64,000 nt of DNA. It comes from an uncultured bacterium. Lineage in GTDB: Bacteria; Cyanobacteriota; Vampirovibrionia; Gastranaerophilales; Gastranaerophilaceae. A program made the translations under genes and the position numbers. Location of the stretch: assembly GCA_900319365.1 (NCBI GenBank), contig ONOE01000018.1:1-64000 (forward strand). The letters run 5' to 3'. Shown piece by piece: positions 40,681-49,025 of this stretch (position 1 is its first letter; the number at the start of each line of letters is the position of its first letter). Under the pieces are notes generated by a model. The model searched no databases. It was not told where the DNA came from and worked only from the letters and a program-made list of their open reading frames with translations.

Positions 40681-40742
40681 CTGAAAATCCCTGTGTCCTT
40701 GGTTCAATTCCGAGTTGCGGCATATTTTTTTGCCCTTATATA
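40681..40742 (+). repeat. attR of the tRNA-Phe element
   Basis: 62 bases identical to 34113-34174 (CTGAAAATCCC through the T-arm and acceptor to CCCTTATATA). Only the 3' part of the tRNA is present here, so this copy is not a gene. It keeps the terminator-like GCCCTT/AAGGG hairpin just after. Confidence 0.9.
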
Positions 40743-40843
40743 GCAAGGGTTTTGGCGATTTAATCAAAATTAAAAATTCTTGTTAGTTTTAAAATTCTTG
40801 TTATTTATATTTTAATGACCGTTTTGACTTGTACGGGTAGTGT

Positions 40844-41015
40844 TACTGTATTAGTTCAATCACTTTGACAGGAACGGTTAGTTTGATATTTTTTTGTAAA
40901 GTCCGCATGTTGTTTGAGTTTTAGCGGTCGGAAGTTGTTTAATTATAGAATTATCAAACTAATCTTTCTTGCACTTTATCTGCATTTTAACTGCTCGCAC
41001 TTTCACTTTATTTTC
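40844..41015 (+). repeat. 172-bp direct repeat, left copy
   Basis: Aligns without gaps with 46201-46372 with 7 differences in 172 bases by my count (about 96%). It contains an internal inverted repeat (TTAGTTTGATA at about 40878 and its complement at about 40952). The pair encloses the helicase/J-domain/PspA operon and the membrane protein gene. Confidence 0.85.
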
Positions 41016-41061
41016 GATATTTTGCGGTCATTTGAAATTATTATTGAACATATTTTGACAC

Positions 41062-41180
41062 AATGGTCGGAAGTCGGTTGATTCATAATGTCAGAAATGT
41101 CCAATTTTGGTACCCAAAATGTCCGGAAAAAGACTTTAAAAAGAGTTAATATAATGCTCAAAGCCGACAATATTTGAATC
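41062..41180 (+). repeat. GGTCGGAA-type repeat (copy 2), left of the helicase operon
   Basis: GGTCGGAAGTCGGTTGATTC, ATGTCCAATTTTGGTACCC, GTCCGGAA and AATATTTGAAT follow in the same order as in 45049-45155 at the right side. The similarity is partial. Confidence 0.65.
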
Positions 41181-41209
41181 ACACAAAAGGACAAAAATCG
41201 AACTTTTGC

Positions 41210-41962
41210 TTATGAATCTAAATCTTTCTTTAAATCATCTATGTTATCGTTATTTATATTATCCGGATTTGCTAACAATTTTTGTTTCATTTCTGCTAAT
41301 GATTTTTGAACATCTAAATCAGTACCTATTGCTTTATTTATTTCATCATCAACCGACGTTTCAACTAATGCAACTTCTCCATATGCTTCTGCTAAATTTT
41401 CTTCCGCACTTATTCTTGTTTTCATGTCCTCTATCATTGCCATTGTTGAATCAGAACCAATTGTTGAAAGCTGTTGATTTACTTTTTTAGTTGTTTTCGC
41501 AACAGTAGCCCTAGCTTTTAGTGAATTGTATTCATTTTCGGATTCTTTAATTTTATTTTTTAATTCCAGTATTTTTTTACTCATTTGTTCTAAAGAAGCA
41601 TCATAATTTTTAGCATCATTAGTTAATCTTTCTACTTCTTTCAATGCTTCTTGTCTTTTTTTGAGAGCTTCTGATGCAAGTCTGTCAGCTTCTGATTCAT
41701 CAAGTTCTCCGTTTTTCGCTTTTTGTAGAAGAATCATAGCTTTTTGTTCATAATCTGCAGCAATTTGTTTTTTTGTTTCCAATTCTTTCTTTGTACCAAT
41801 TGCAATTGCTTTTATTTGAGCAACACTTTTCATTGAGTCATCAAAATCTTTTTTCAAATCACGAATTCCTTGCTCGATAAGTTTTACAGGGTCTTCAAAT
41901 CTTGATAAAAGAGCATGTGCTTCTGATTGAAAAAACTTTAAAATTCTAATTAGTAAATTCAT
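41210..41962 (-). CDS. PspA/IM30 (Vipp1) family protein
   Basis: 250-aa ESCRT-III-like membrane-remodelling protein: an amphipathic N-terminal helix (NLLIRILKFFQSEAHALL), RFEDPVKLIEQGIRDLKKD, the long helical hairpin (residues 30-190) with LAEAYGEVALVETSVDDEIN near the end. PspA proteins polymerise on stressed inner membranes. Here it is the last gene of an operon with a J-domain protein (4-base overlap) and a helicase, which is unusual: stress PspA is normally with pspF/pspBC. This suggests a membrane-guarding arm of a defence-type operon, an inference. Confidence 0.85.
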   Translation of the reverse strand: MNLLIRILKFFQSEAHALLSRFEDPVKLIEQGIRDLKKDFDDSMKSVAQIKAIAIGTKKELETKKQIAADYEQKAMILLQKAKNGELDESEADRLASEALKKRQEALKEVERLTNDAKNYDASLEQMSKKILELKNKIKESENEYNSLKARATVAKTTKKVNQQLSTIGSDSTMAMIEDMKTRISAEENLAEAYGEVALVETSVDDEINKAIGTDLDVQKSLAEMKQKLLANPDNINNDNIDDLKKDLDS

Positions 41963-42294
41963 AAAAACTTCCTTTCAAAATATGTATATGCTTCATTGAT
42001 TTGTCTTGTTACTTCTTGTGCTGACTTTAATTTCTCAGGTTTATTTTGAAATAAATCAGGATGGTATTTTTTTAGCAATTTTTTATATGCTTTTTTGATA
42101 CTGTTAAAATCACTTCCATATTCTAATTCTAAAATTTTGTAATATTTTTTTTCAAGTTGATTTTCTTCACTTGGAATTGTTTTTGAATCACTATAATAAA
42201 TGTCATCATATGAATCCATATCTATATTAATATTTTCTTCTTTATGATTTATATTGCTTTTTATAATATTTTCAATTCTTTTGAATAAACTCAT
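41959..42294 (-). CDS. J-domain protein
   Basis: 111 aa. Residues 50-105 form a J-domain with YYKILELEYGSDFNSIKKAY and LLKKYHPDLFQNKPEKL (the HPD tripeptide that stimulates Hsp70 ATPase) and QEVTRQINEAYTYFE. The N-terminus SLFKRIENIIKSNINH echoes the PspA amphipathic helix, so it may bind membrane or PspA. No G/F region, zinc fingers or client domain. Translationally coupled on both sides: 1 base after the helicase stop and overlapping the PspA start by 4 bases. Confidence 0.85.
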   Translation of the reverse strand: MSLFKRIENIIKSNINHKEENINIDMDSYDDIYYSDSKTIPSEENQLEKKYYKILELEYGSDFNSIKKAYKKLLKKYHPDLFQNKPEKLKSAQEVTRQINEAYTYFERKFL

Positions 42295-42295
42295 C

Positions 42296-44845
42296 TTATA
42301 TCCATACTCTGCATTGTTTTAAGAAACCATAATCAAGAACATTGAATTTAGCTTTTAACAGTTCTTTGTATCCATTAGGATTTCTTGTGTATATTATATC
42401 AAAATATCCGTTATTTTGTTCAAGGTATTTTACGAAAGTTTTTACATTTTTATTATGTCCTGCTATACATTCAGGCACGGCAATATATTTTTCGCCTTGT
42501 TTTAATATATACCTATTTTTATCATTAATACTGAAAATTTCACTAAAAGCATTCATAAAAATATTTCTTTCGTAGTTATTGCAACCGGAAAGTGTTATAT
42601 AAAATTTAGAATTTAATTCTGTGTTGAACACCAAGTTCATATTATAAAAATTTGTCTTTATTATTGATAAGTCGTACATTGTATATAATAGACTTTGTGC
42701 CAAATTTTTAAGATTATTTTCTTGCTCATATATTAAATAATTGTTACTTATTATGTTTTCATAATCATCAGATATAAAGTTAAAATGATGACAAATTTTT
42801 AAAAACAATTTTTCAATGTAATTCAGATTTACTTTTTTTCTTGACGTACTGCATTTTTCTATCACTGGAATTAATCCGTTGCACCACGTCGGTATAATAT
42901 TGCAAATAATTGTTTGTTGTGTATTTTCACCTAACATGACGTCATAAACTTGAGGAGCCATTTTACTTTCTGTAATATTACTTTTACCGAAGACTTGATT
43001 CCACATGTTTATTAAGTTATTTCGATTTTTTGCATAACTCATTATTTTTTTATCTATTGTTTCACAGTTCAGAGAATAAATATCATTTTGTTTAATTCCT
43101 AATCTTTCTATACCATTTTGTATTTTGTTATCTTTATAACTTATACCTTCAAATGTATTAAATCTTTTTTCCGCTGTTTGTAAATCTGGGGATTGTTCAT
43201 TATTTGTAAGAGATACCAAGTGCCAAATATTAGAAGTTTTATTCGGATTATTTTTGTCTATTCTTAAAGCTCTACCTCGCATTTGATTTGATAACATGAA
43301 AGAACCGACAACGGATGCTATTATAAGAGTATTTACACAAGGAGAGTCCCAACCCTCACCTAAAAGTGCAGACGTACCGATTAAAATATTCATATAACCT
43401 TTTTCAAAAAGTTCGGTAATAATAGATACAATATCAATATTTCCATAGGTTTCAACTCTCACATAGTTTGCATTAAATTCTGTAGTTAAAACTTTTGAAG
43501 ATTCAATATTTCTATTATTTAAAATTGAATACAATTCCTCTTTAGCAGTTTTTGGTATAACAATAAGAGAGCCTGTTAATATTCCGCAATTAATTTTTAT
43601 ATCTTGGAGTTTATCAAAAACTGATAAAATATTTACACCTTCACTATCACCTTTACCTATATAATCCAGCAGTATAACTTCTCTTAATTGATTTTCAAGA
43701 TTTTTAAACTCGCAATCAGTAATATTATATATGGCCTCTAATTTATTTTTACTTCTTGCAAAAAGTTTTTTAAAATCCACCTTGCCTGTAAAATCTACCA
43801 TTTTGCCATTTATTAAGTTATACTCTTTTAATTTACCTTTTATTATAGGTACATTTTTGAATTGTCCGCTAAATTCTCCGATTATTCCGTTGAATAAAAT
43901 TTCTGCCTGTTCATAATCAAATTTAGGAATTTGTTCAAGTGTTAATCCTAAAAATTCCGTTAGTATTCTTGCGTTCATATTCAGTTCATCTTCATGTAAA
44001 AGGTATGAAATAAGTGCAACTGTAAAGTTCGTATTTTTATAGATTATATCGACATTATTATCCAAATTTGTTATAAAAGGGGAACCTTCTATTGCATATA
44101 AAATATCAGAATGTTCATTAATATCTTTAAAAAAAGCATTTCTTTTTTCTTCAAAATCAAAAATGATTTTTTGCTCTTCTTCTGTTAAATTTGAAAAATA
44201 GATTAAATCTTGGTGCGGACATAAATCACCCGCTTTTACAAGTTCAGGAATTGATATTTCTGCATCAACAGGCCCGCATAAAGATTGATAATTATTCCAC
44301 TCGGCAGGTGAAACGTCATATGGAGGAGTTCCTGTCAATGAAACAATTTTAAAATTCTCATTATTTAATTCTTTGTATAAACTATTTAAAGTAGCCCACC
44401 ATTCTGTCCTTAAATGATGAGCTTCATCAAGAACCAATGTGTTTATTTTTAAATCTTTTAATTGTTTTATAAATTTTTCACGTTCTTCAATATTTTTATA
44501 AAGTGAATGCAAGCCTTGATAAGTAGAAACAGTTATTTCTGAAATATTTTTGATATCTGTACTTATTAAATCAGAATTAAAATCAGAGGGTAAAAAATTA
44601 TCCAGAATTCGTTGTTTCCATTGATTTTTTATAGTAATTGTCGGTGCTAAAATAAACGCAGGATTTTTTAATCTTAAAATAACTTCAATCCCTAACGTAG
44701 TTTTACCCGCTCCGGGGGCTGCAACAACATTCAGTTTATTGTCATCTAAATGATATTCTAATTCATTAAGGACTCTTTGCTGATAAGAACGCCAACAACC
44801 TTTGAATTTAAGTTGGGATATTATAAAACTATTTTTTAATTCCAT
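42296..44845 (-). CDS. DEAD/DEAH-box SF2 helicase, 849 aa
   Basis: Double-RecA helicase: Q-like start WRSYQQRVLNEL, Walker A VAAPGAGKTT (residues 40-49), Walker B VLDEAHHL (about 137-144), motif III SLTGTPPYD, a large inserted region (200-440), then motif V GTSALLGEGWDSP and VI QMRGRALRID (about 530-545). Residues 600-849 form a C-terminal domain of unknown fold. It resembles restriction-type helicases (type III/ DISARM-like) by motif spacing but has no nuclease motif that I can see. First gene of a three-gene operon with J-domain and PspA proteins. A DNA or RNA translocase feeding a membrane response is the working idea. Confidence 0.85.
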   Translation of the reverse strand: MELKNSFIISQLKFKGCWRSYQQRVLNELEYHLDDNKLNVVAAPGAGKTTLGIEVILRLKNPAFILAPTITIKNQWKQRILDNFLPSDFNSDLISTDIKNISEITVSTYQGLHSLYKNIEEREKFIKQLKDLKINTLVLDEAHHLRTEWWATLNSLYKELNNENFKIVSLTGTPPYDVSPAEWNNYQSLCGPVDAEISIPELVKAGDLCPHQDLIYFSNLTEEEQKIIFDFEEKRNAFFKDINEHSDILYAIEGSPFITNLDNNVDIIYKNTNFTVALISYLLHEDELNMNARILTEFLGLTLEQIPKFDYEQAEILFNGIIGEFSGQFKNVPIIKGKLKEYNLINGKMVDFTGKVDFKKLFARSKNKLEAIYNITDCEFKNLENQLREVILLDYIGKGDSEGVNILSVFDKLQDIKINCGILTGSLIVIPKTAKEELYSILNNRNIESSKVLTTEFNANYVRVETYGNIDIVSIITELFEKGYMNILIGTSALLGEGWDSPCVNTLIIASVVGSFMLSNQMRGRALRIDKNNPNKTSNIWHLVSLTNNEQSPDLQTAEKRFNTFEGISYKDNKIQNGIERLGIKQNDIYSLNCETIDKKIMSYAKNRNNLINMWNQVFGKSNITESKMAPQVYDVMLGENTQQTIICNIIPTWCNGLIPVIEKCSTSRKKVNLNYIEKLFLKICHHFNFISDDYENIISNNYLIYEQENNLKNLAQSLLYTMYDLSIIKTNFYNMNLVFNTELNSKFYITLSGCNNYERNIFMNAFSEIFSINDKNRYILKQGEKYIAVPECIAGHNKNVKTFVKYLEQNNGYFDIIYTRNPNGYKELLKAKFNVLDYGFLKQCRVWI

Positions 44846-44908
44846 TATGAAGTTATTTTATTTATATAAAATATAGCATTCATCCTGCAAATAAAGGATT
44901 TTTTTATT

Positions 44909-44940
44909 CGTGGGTTCAAATTCCACAATGCGGGCTTATA
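44909..44940 (+). other. tRNA 3'-end-like fragment
   Basis: GTGGGTTCAAATTCCAC is a complete T arm (5-bp stem, TTCAAAT loop) followed by AATGCGGGC, an acceptor-like 3' strand with no 5' half upstream. It is a possible attachment scar beside the helicase operon, and does not encode a tRNA. Confidence 0.5.
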
Positions 44941-44994
44941 ATTATCAAGCCTAGTGTTCAAAATAGTCAAACGGCATGTTCTTTTACAGTCGGG

Positions 44995-45155
44995 AGGGTT
45001 TTACGTCATTGCGAGGGCGAAAGCCCGAAGCAATCCAGCTTTTGCCGATTTTAAAAGGTCGGAAGTGGGTTGAATAAAAAAGTCCGGAAAGTCCGGTTTG
45101 GGTAAAATAAATGTCCACTCATTTACACTTTGTGTCCTAATATTTGAATTAAAAA
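44995..45155 (+). repeat. GGTCGGAA-type repeat (copy 3), right of the helicase operon
   Basis: GAGGGCGAAAGCCCGAAGCAA, CAGCTTTTGCCGATTTTAAA, GGTCGGAAGTGGGTTGAA, GTCCGG pairs and AATATTTGAAT. The first 80 bases match the reverse complement of 4650-4740, the second half parallels 41062-41180. Confidence 0.7.
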
Positions 45156-45267
45156 GTATGGTTAATTCCCATCAAGTATAATGTGTCCACAGATTAAAGT
45201 CTGCATTCTACAAGTTTATTATTTTAAATTCTTGACTTCAAAACTTATACTATCATATAATCATTAT

Positions 45268-46116
45268 ATGAGAGTATATAACATTTCAAGTAAAACAACA
45301 TCAATTAATTATATAGTTGGATTAATATTTTTTATATTTTTGATTTTAATAAATTTTTTAGCTTACGGGTATTCTGTTGAATGGCATTTATCGTTTGAAA
45401 GCTTTGTTGACTGGTATTTTAGTATTATAAAATTAATTTTTAACTCTAATAATGAATTAAGATGGGTTTATGCTCTATTAATTTTTTCGCCCATTCTATT
45501 TTTTATTTTATTTATATATGAATTTTTTGTGCGAAAACTAGAAATTGATAAACTTAACAAAGAACTAAATTTAATATATATTGATTTCAAAGATGACGGA
45601 ATCCTCTTTAAATTCAATAGAGAAGATAATGATTTTAGTTGTAATTATGCTCAAATATCAAGTACAAATTTAGAAATATGCACAAGGCAAGCATATAGTC
45701 GTTATGGCTGGCATTCTATAGTATATGAGATAATAGTTGAATTTAATATTCTTGATAAAGGTAAATACAAATTGAATAATATACCAAAAGATATATATGC
45801 AATTATAAAGTATCTTGCTAAATCTAAAAATTTCAAATATGAAATTACCGGCTCCGGATATGATATTAAAGATAGGTTAAGTAAAAATATTGATGAATTT
45901 TTATCTAATGGGTTTAAAAAACCTAATATACACAGGCAAATGTCCTCTTTTTATTTAGTATTTGCTATTATATTTTTAGTTTTGGGGGTTATCACATCAT
46001 TTAATGGGCTATTTTCTTTAATTTTGGATAGTCACATGTGGGGATTATTAGTATTACCAATAATATTTTTTGGAGTTCCGATTATTTTGCTATTAACAAT
46101 TTTAAATAACAGATAA
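45268..46116 (+). CDS. Multi-pass membrane protein, 282 aa
   Basis: Start at MRVYNISSKTTS (45268), chosen because the longer frame from 45181 starts in non-conserved sequence. Two spans near the N-terminus (YIVGLIFFIFLILINFLA; WVYALLIFSPILFFILFIY), a soluble beta-rich domain (110-215, FKDDGILFKFNREDNDFSCN) like a PH-type domain, and two C-terminal spans (FYLVFAIIFLVLGVITSF; LLVLPIIFFGVPIILLL). Function unknown. It lies between the helicase operon and the right 172-bp repeat, facing the opposite way, so it belongs to the same bounded segment. Confidence 0.65.
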   Translation: MRVYNISSKTTSINYIVGLIFFIFLILINFLAYGYSVEWHLSFESFVDWYFSIIKLIFNSNNELRWVYALLIFSPILFFILFIYEFFVRKLEIDKLNKELNLIYIDFKDDGILFKFNREDNDFSCNYAQISSTNLEICTRQAYSRYGWHSIVYEIIVEFNILDKGKYKLNNIPKDIYAIIKYLAKSKNFKYEITGSGYDIKDRLSKNIDEFLSNGFKKPNIHRQMSSFYLVFAIIFLVLGVITSFNGLFSLILDSHMWGLLVLPIIFFGVPIILLLTILNNR

Positions 46117-46200
46117 AATTCTACAATATTTTGCACAAATATATTCTTTTTGTCCCAATACTTGCACTCAAAAGATATTGTTGGGGTAGAAACCTCAACC

Positions 46201-46372
46201 TACTGTATTAGTTCAATCACATTGATAGAAATGGTTAGTTTGATATTTTTTTGTAAAGTTCGCTTGTTGTTTGAGTTTTAGCGGTCGGAAGTTGTTTAAT
46301 TATGGAATTATCAAACTAATCTTTCTTGCACTTTATCTGCATTTTAACTGCTCGCACTTTCACTTTATTTTC
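46201..46372 (+). repeat. 172-bp direct repeat, right copy
   Basis: Ungapped match to 40844-41015. It runs directly into a short tandem duplication of TAGTTTGATATTTTACG (46386-46420), which lies in the 3' end of the small pseudogene that follows. Confidence 0.85.
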
Positions 46373-46649
46373 AATGCTTTTCGGTAGTTTGATATTTTAC
46401 GATTAGTTTGATATTTTACGTCGATGTGAAAATAAAAAAAACATTTTTCATTATCAATAAAAAATACATTTAATAAATCTGCGTTTTGTCTTAAATTTTT
46501 AATTACGGGTGCAAGGTTGTAACATTCTTCTATTTCAGGTTGTTTGCTAACGAAATAATCAACGATAACGGCTATATTATAAACATTTTCTGCCCATTTA
46601 CTAATTTGTTTAAATTCTTTTTCTGTAATATTGTATCCTGCTCTTCCAT
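46360..46649 (-). pseudogene. Frameshifted small gene
   Basis: GGAGGATATT precedes ATG at 46649, whose frame begins MEEQDTIL and then stops after 25 codons. The neighbouring frame continues with EKEFKQISKWAENVYNIAVI, VDYFVSKQPEIEECYNLAPV and LNVFFIDNEKCFFYFHIDV, a good protein-like sequence. A one-base loss around codon 9 would explain this. The 3' end runs into the duplicated TAGTTTGATATTTTACG units and the 172-bp repeat, so the repeat probably cut the tail. Function unknown. Confidence 0.6.
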
Positions 46650-46735
46650 AATATCCTCCACATATCAGGAAACACAATACATGAAAGAAAACAGAAAAGC
46701 GAAAAAATAGGAAAGATTTTACATAGGAACACAAT

Positions 46736-49024
46736 TTAATCTATGTATTCCCAGTCATCTGGTTTGTTTAAGAAAGAATTATAAATCTCTTTTTTGTTGA
46801 TTCTTAATTTATTATTTGTATCGACAATAATAATACCGCCTACAATATTCTTTCCTTTTGTATTTTCTTCCTTTATATATTTTTGCAATGCTTCAGCTTT
46901 GATTTTATTATCATCTTCTTGAAATCCTGCATCTTTTGTATCATAAATGCCAAGAGAGTTGTCAGTATGCATTACGATAAAATCAGGTTGAAATGTTGTT
47001 GTATCAGGTTTTTGAACACCAAAATTGTCACGCATGTGTTCATCTCCATTTTTCCACCACCATTTTACATTAACAGACTCTTCCAAATACTTAATAAATG
47101 CCTTTTCTGGGTTGCTTCTTGCTTTTTCAAGATAGCAAGGCATGGTTATGCTTTTAATAGCATCAATTTTTTCAAATGTTTCAGGATTATAACTGCGACT
47201 TTCCGGGATTTCCCATTGCAAATCCCAATTTACTAAATTTTGAGCTTTAATTTTTAGTTCTTCATCTTTTATTGGTTTATATGATTCAGTAGATTGTGCA
47301 AGAATTAGTCCAAATATTCTGTAATTATTTAATATGACAGATTGTATGTATACCATTTCGTTTTCAAGTTCCCTGGTACATAAATACTCTCTGAAAAATC
47401 TATATAAAGACTCTTTAACTGGAGATAAAGATCTTTTATATGCAAATCCGCTTAAATTATCTTTTATAAGTTTATTTACCAGTAGCAATTTATCATCTTC
47501 AGATAATGAAGTCTCTATCGTTTCTTCCGCTCGAATTTCTTTCAATCCATCTATTAATTGAGGCTGTATTGTTTCGTTTAGCATGATTTTATCATTATCA
47601 GTTAAATTCGCTAAAGTAATTTTATTTGATATAATTTTAGCATTTTTATCTTTATAAAAAGCTCCTTTTTCTGAATTATTTAATTCAAAATATTCACAAC
47701 ATACTTTTTCCAAAATAGGATAGAATTTTAATGAATTTGTTATATCACCATAATCCAGTCTTTGTCTATAATATGACTTCAATTTTAATAATTGATACTT
47801 TTCACTGTTTCTTCTGGAATGTAAATTTTTAAGAATATTGGGATTATAATCTTCTTTTTTCACATTTATACTTTCAATATTAGAAAATACATAACCTCTA
47901 TTCAGAATTTCATTATCGTAATGTTTTCCTTCAGGCATTCTTAGAATTCTACCGACCGTTTGGATTTCAAAAACAATACTCTGAGTTTCTCTAAATTTTA
48001 CTAATATTTGTGCCCTTGGACAGTCCCAACCTGTATCAATAGCTTGTTTAAAAATCAAAAAATCCACATTACTATCATTTGGAATTATATATGGACTTTC
48101 TGTATTTTGTTTTTCTTCCGATAACCATATTGCCAAATTACCATCGATTGTAGAAATCCCTTTATCTTGTAAAAATTTTTTAACAAACTCTCTTTTTACG
48201 TCGCCTTCGTCACTATTTGGCAATTGTATTAAAACTAAAGGATTTATATTTACTCCATTATCTTCATATGCTTCTTTTAATTCCAAGCGTTTTTTATAAG
48301 CACATTCCATAACTAATTCTTGTGAGTCAATATCTTCTTCGCTTATTTCATCAATATCTTGATTTATAATAATTTCTTTTTTAATTAACCCTTCTGATAT
48401 CGGATCATTCGGATTTACTTTTACTAATTTATCATATTGATTTAATGCAGGTGTTGCACTCATTTCAAGAGTTATCGTCGGTTTTATAATTTCATCTCTT
48501 AACTCTGTAGCCCTATCCGTCGTCGTACCTTGATGGCTCTCATCAATAATTAAAATAATTTTTCTTCCTTCTTGACGAGTGTTTTCAAGAATTTCTGGGA
48601 AATTATATGTTTCCTTATCTTTCATTAAAACATTTTTCCACTCACCACTTAAACTATCTTTTTGATTGATTTTATCCCAATTGACTACAACCACTTCGTT
48701 TTTACCAATATAGCTTCGAGTACCAAAAAACTCTTGTTCTAACAAATATACACTAGGAGCTCCTTTAAAATATTTTATTAGTGATTTGTAACTTTGCTTA
48801 TGTAATTCGCCTTTTCCAATACTAACCCACACAAAACAAAAATCTTCGTTTGAAAAATCTATATCTAATGCTAATTTTTGAATTATATTAGACATAGTAT
48901 ATGTTTTACCAGAACCAGTTGGTGACTGAAAAACAATTGAACCTTCTCTCTTTTCTTCAAGAATTTCTTTAACTTCATTTAAAATTTTATTTATTGCTTT
49001 TTCTTGGAAAAGTTTTAAATCCAT
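46736..49024 (-). CDS. Type III restriction enzyme, Res subunit
   Basis: 762 aa. Helicase-nuclease subunit that translocates between two inversely oriented recognition sites and cuts with its partner methylase. Walker A SPTGSGKTYTMS (near residue 33), Walker B IILIIDESH (about 157-165), SATPALN, IDTGWDCPRAQILVKF and VGRILRMPEG are the SF2 motifs. The C-terminal PD-(D/E)XK nuclease is visible as FQPDFIVMHTD...LGIYDTKDAG (about 670-700). The frame is complete. Its methylase partner next door is truncated, so the enzyme likely lacks specificity and may be inactive. Confidence 0.92.
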   Translation of the reverse strand: MDLKLFQEKAINKILNEVKEILEEKREGSIVFQSPTGSGKTYTMSNIIQKLALDIDFSNEDFCFVWVSIGKGELHKQSYKSLIKYFKGAPSVYLLEQEFFGTRSYIGKNEVVVVNWDKINQKDSLSGEWKNVLMKDKETYNFPEILENTRQEGRKIILIIDESHQGTTTDRATELRDEIIKPTITLEMSATPALNQYDKLVKVNPNDPISEGLIKKEIIINQDIDEISEEDIDSQELVMECAYKKRLELKEAYEDNGVNINPLVLIQLPNSDEGDVKREFVKKFLQDKGISTIDGNLAIWLSEEKQNTESPYIIPNDSNVDFLIFKQAIDTGWDCPRAQILVKFRETQSIVFEIQTVGRILRMPEGKHYDNEILNRGYVFSNIESINVKKEDYNPNILKNLHSRRNSEKYQLLKLKSYYRQRLDYGDITNSLKFYPILEKVCCEYFELNNSEKGAFYKDKNAKIISNKITLANLTDNDKIMLNETIQPQLIDGLKEIRAEETIETSLSEDDKLLLVNKLIKDNLSGFAYKRSLSPVKESLYRFFREYLCTRELENEMVYIQSVILNNYRIFGLILAQSTESYKPIKDEELKIKAQNLVNWDLQWEIPESRSYNPETFEKIDAIKSITMPCYLEKARSNPEKAFIKYLEESVNVKWWWKNGDEHMRDNFGVQKPDTTTFQPDFIVMHTDNSLGIYDTKDAGFQEDDNKIKAEALQKYIKEENTKGKNIVGGIIIVDTNNKLRINKKEIYNSFLNKPDDWEYID

Positions 49025-49025
49025 A

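Larger units (their letters stand above)
34113..40742. mobile_element. Integrative satellite-like element in tRNA-Phe
   Basis: Two identical 62-bp copies of the tRNA-Phe 3' part (34113-34174 and 40681-40742) bound a unit of 6,568 bases plus one repeat. Content: secreted cargo gene, coiled-coil protein, a three-gene plus-strand module with two packaging-like small proteins, then on the minus strand a zinc-ribbon protein, a DUF1376 protein, a primase-polymerase, an AlpA/Xis-like HTH, a 177-aa protein and a tyrosine integrase by the right end. No capsid, portal or large terminase is present. This fits a phage satellite or small integrative plasmid-like element, not a full prophage. All frames are intact, so it may be recent or active. 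Confidence 0.85.

Noticed and set aside
34113-40742. Complete prophage
   Set aside because: No capsid, portal, terminase large subunit or lysis gene is present between the tRNA-Phe repeats.
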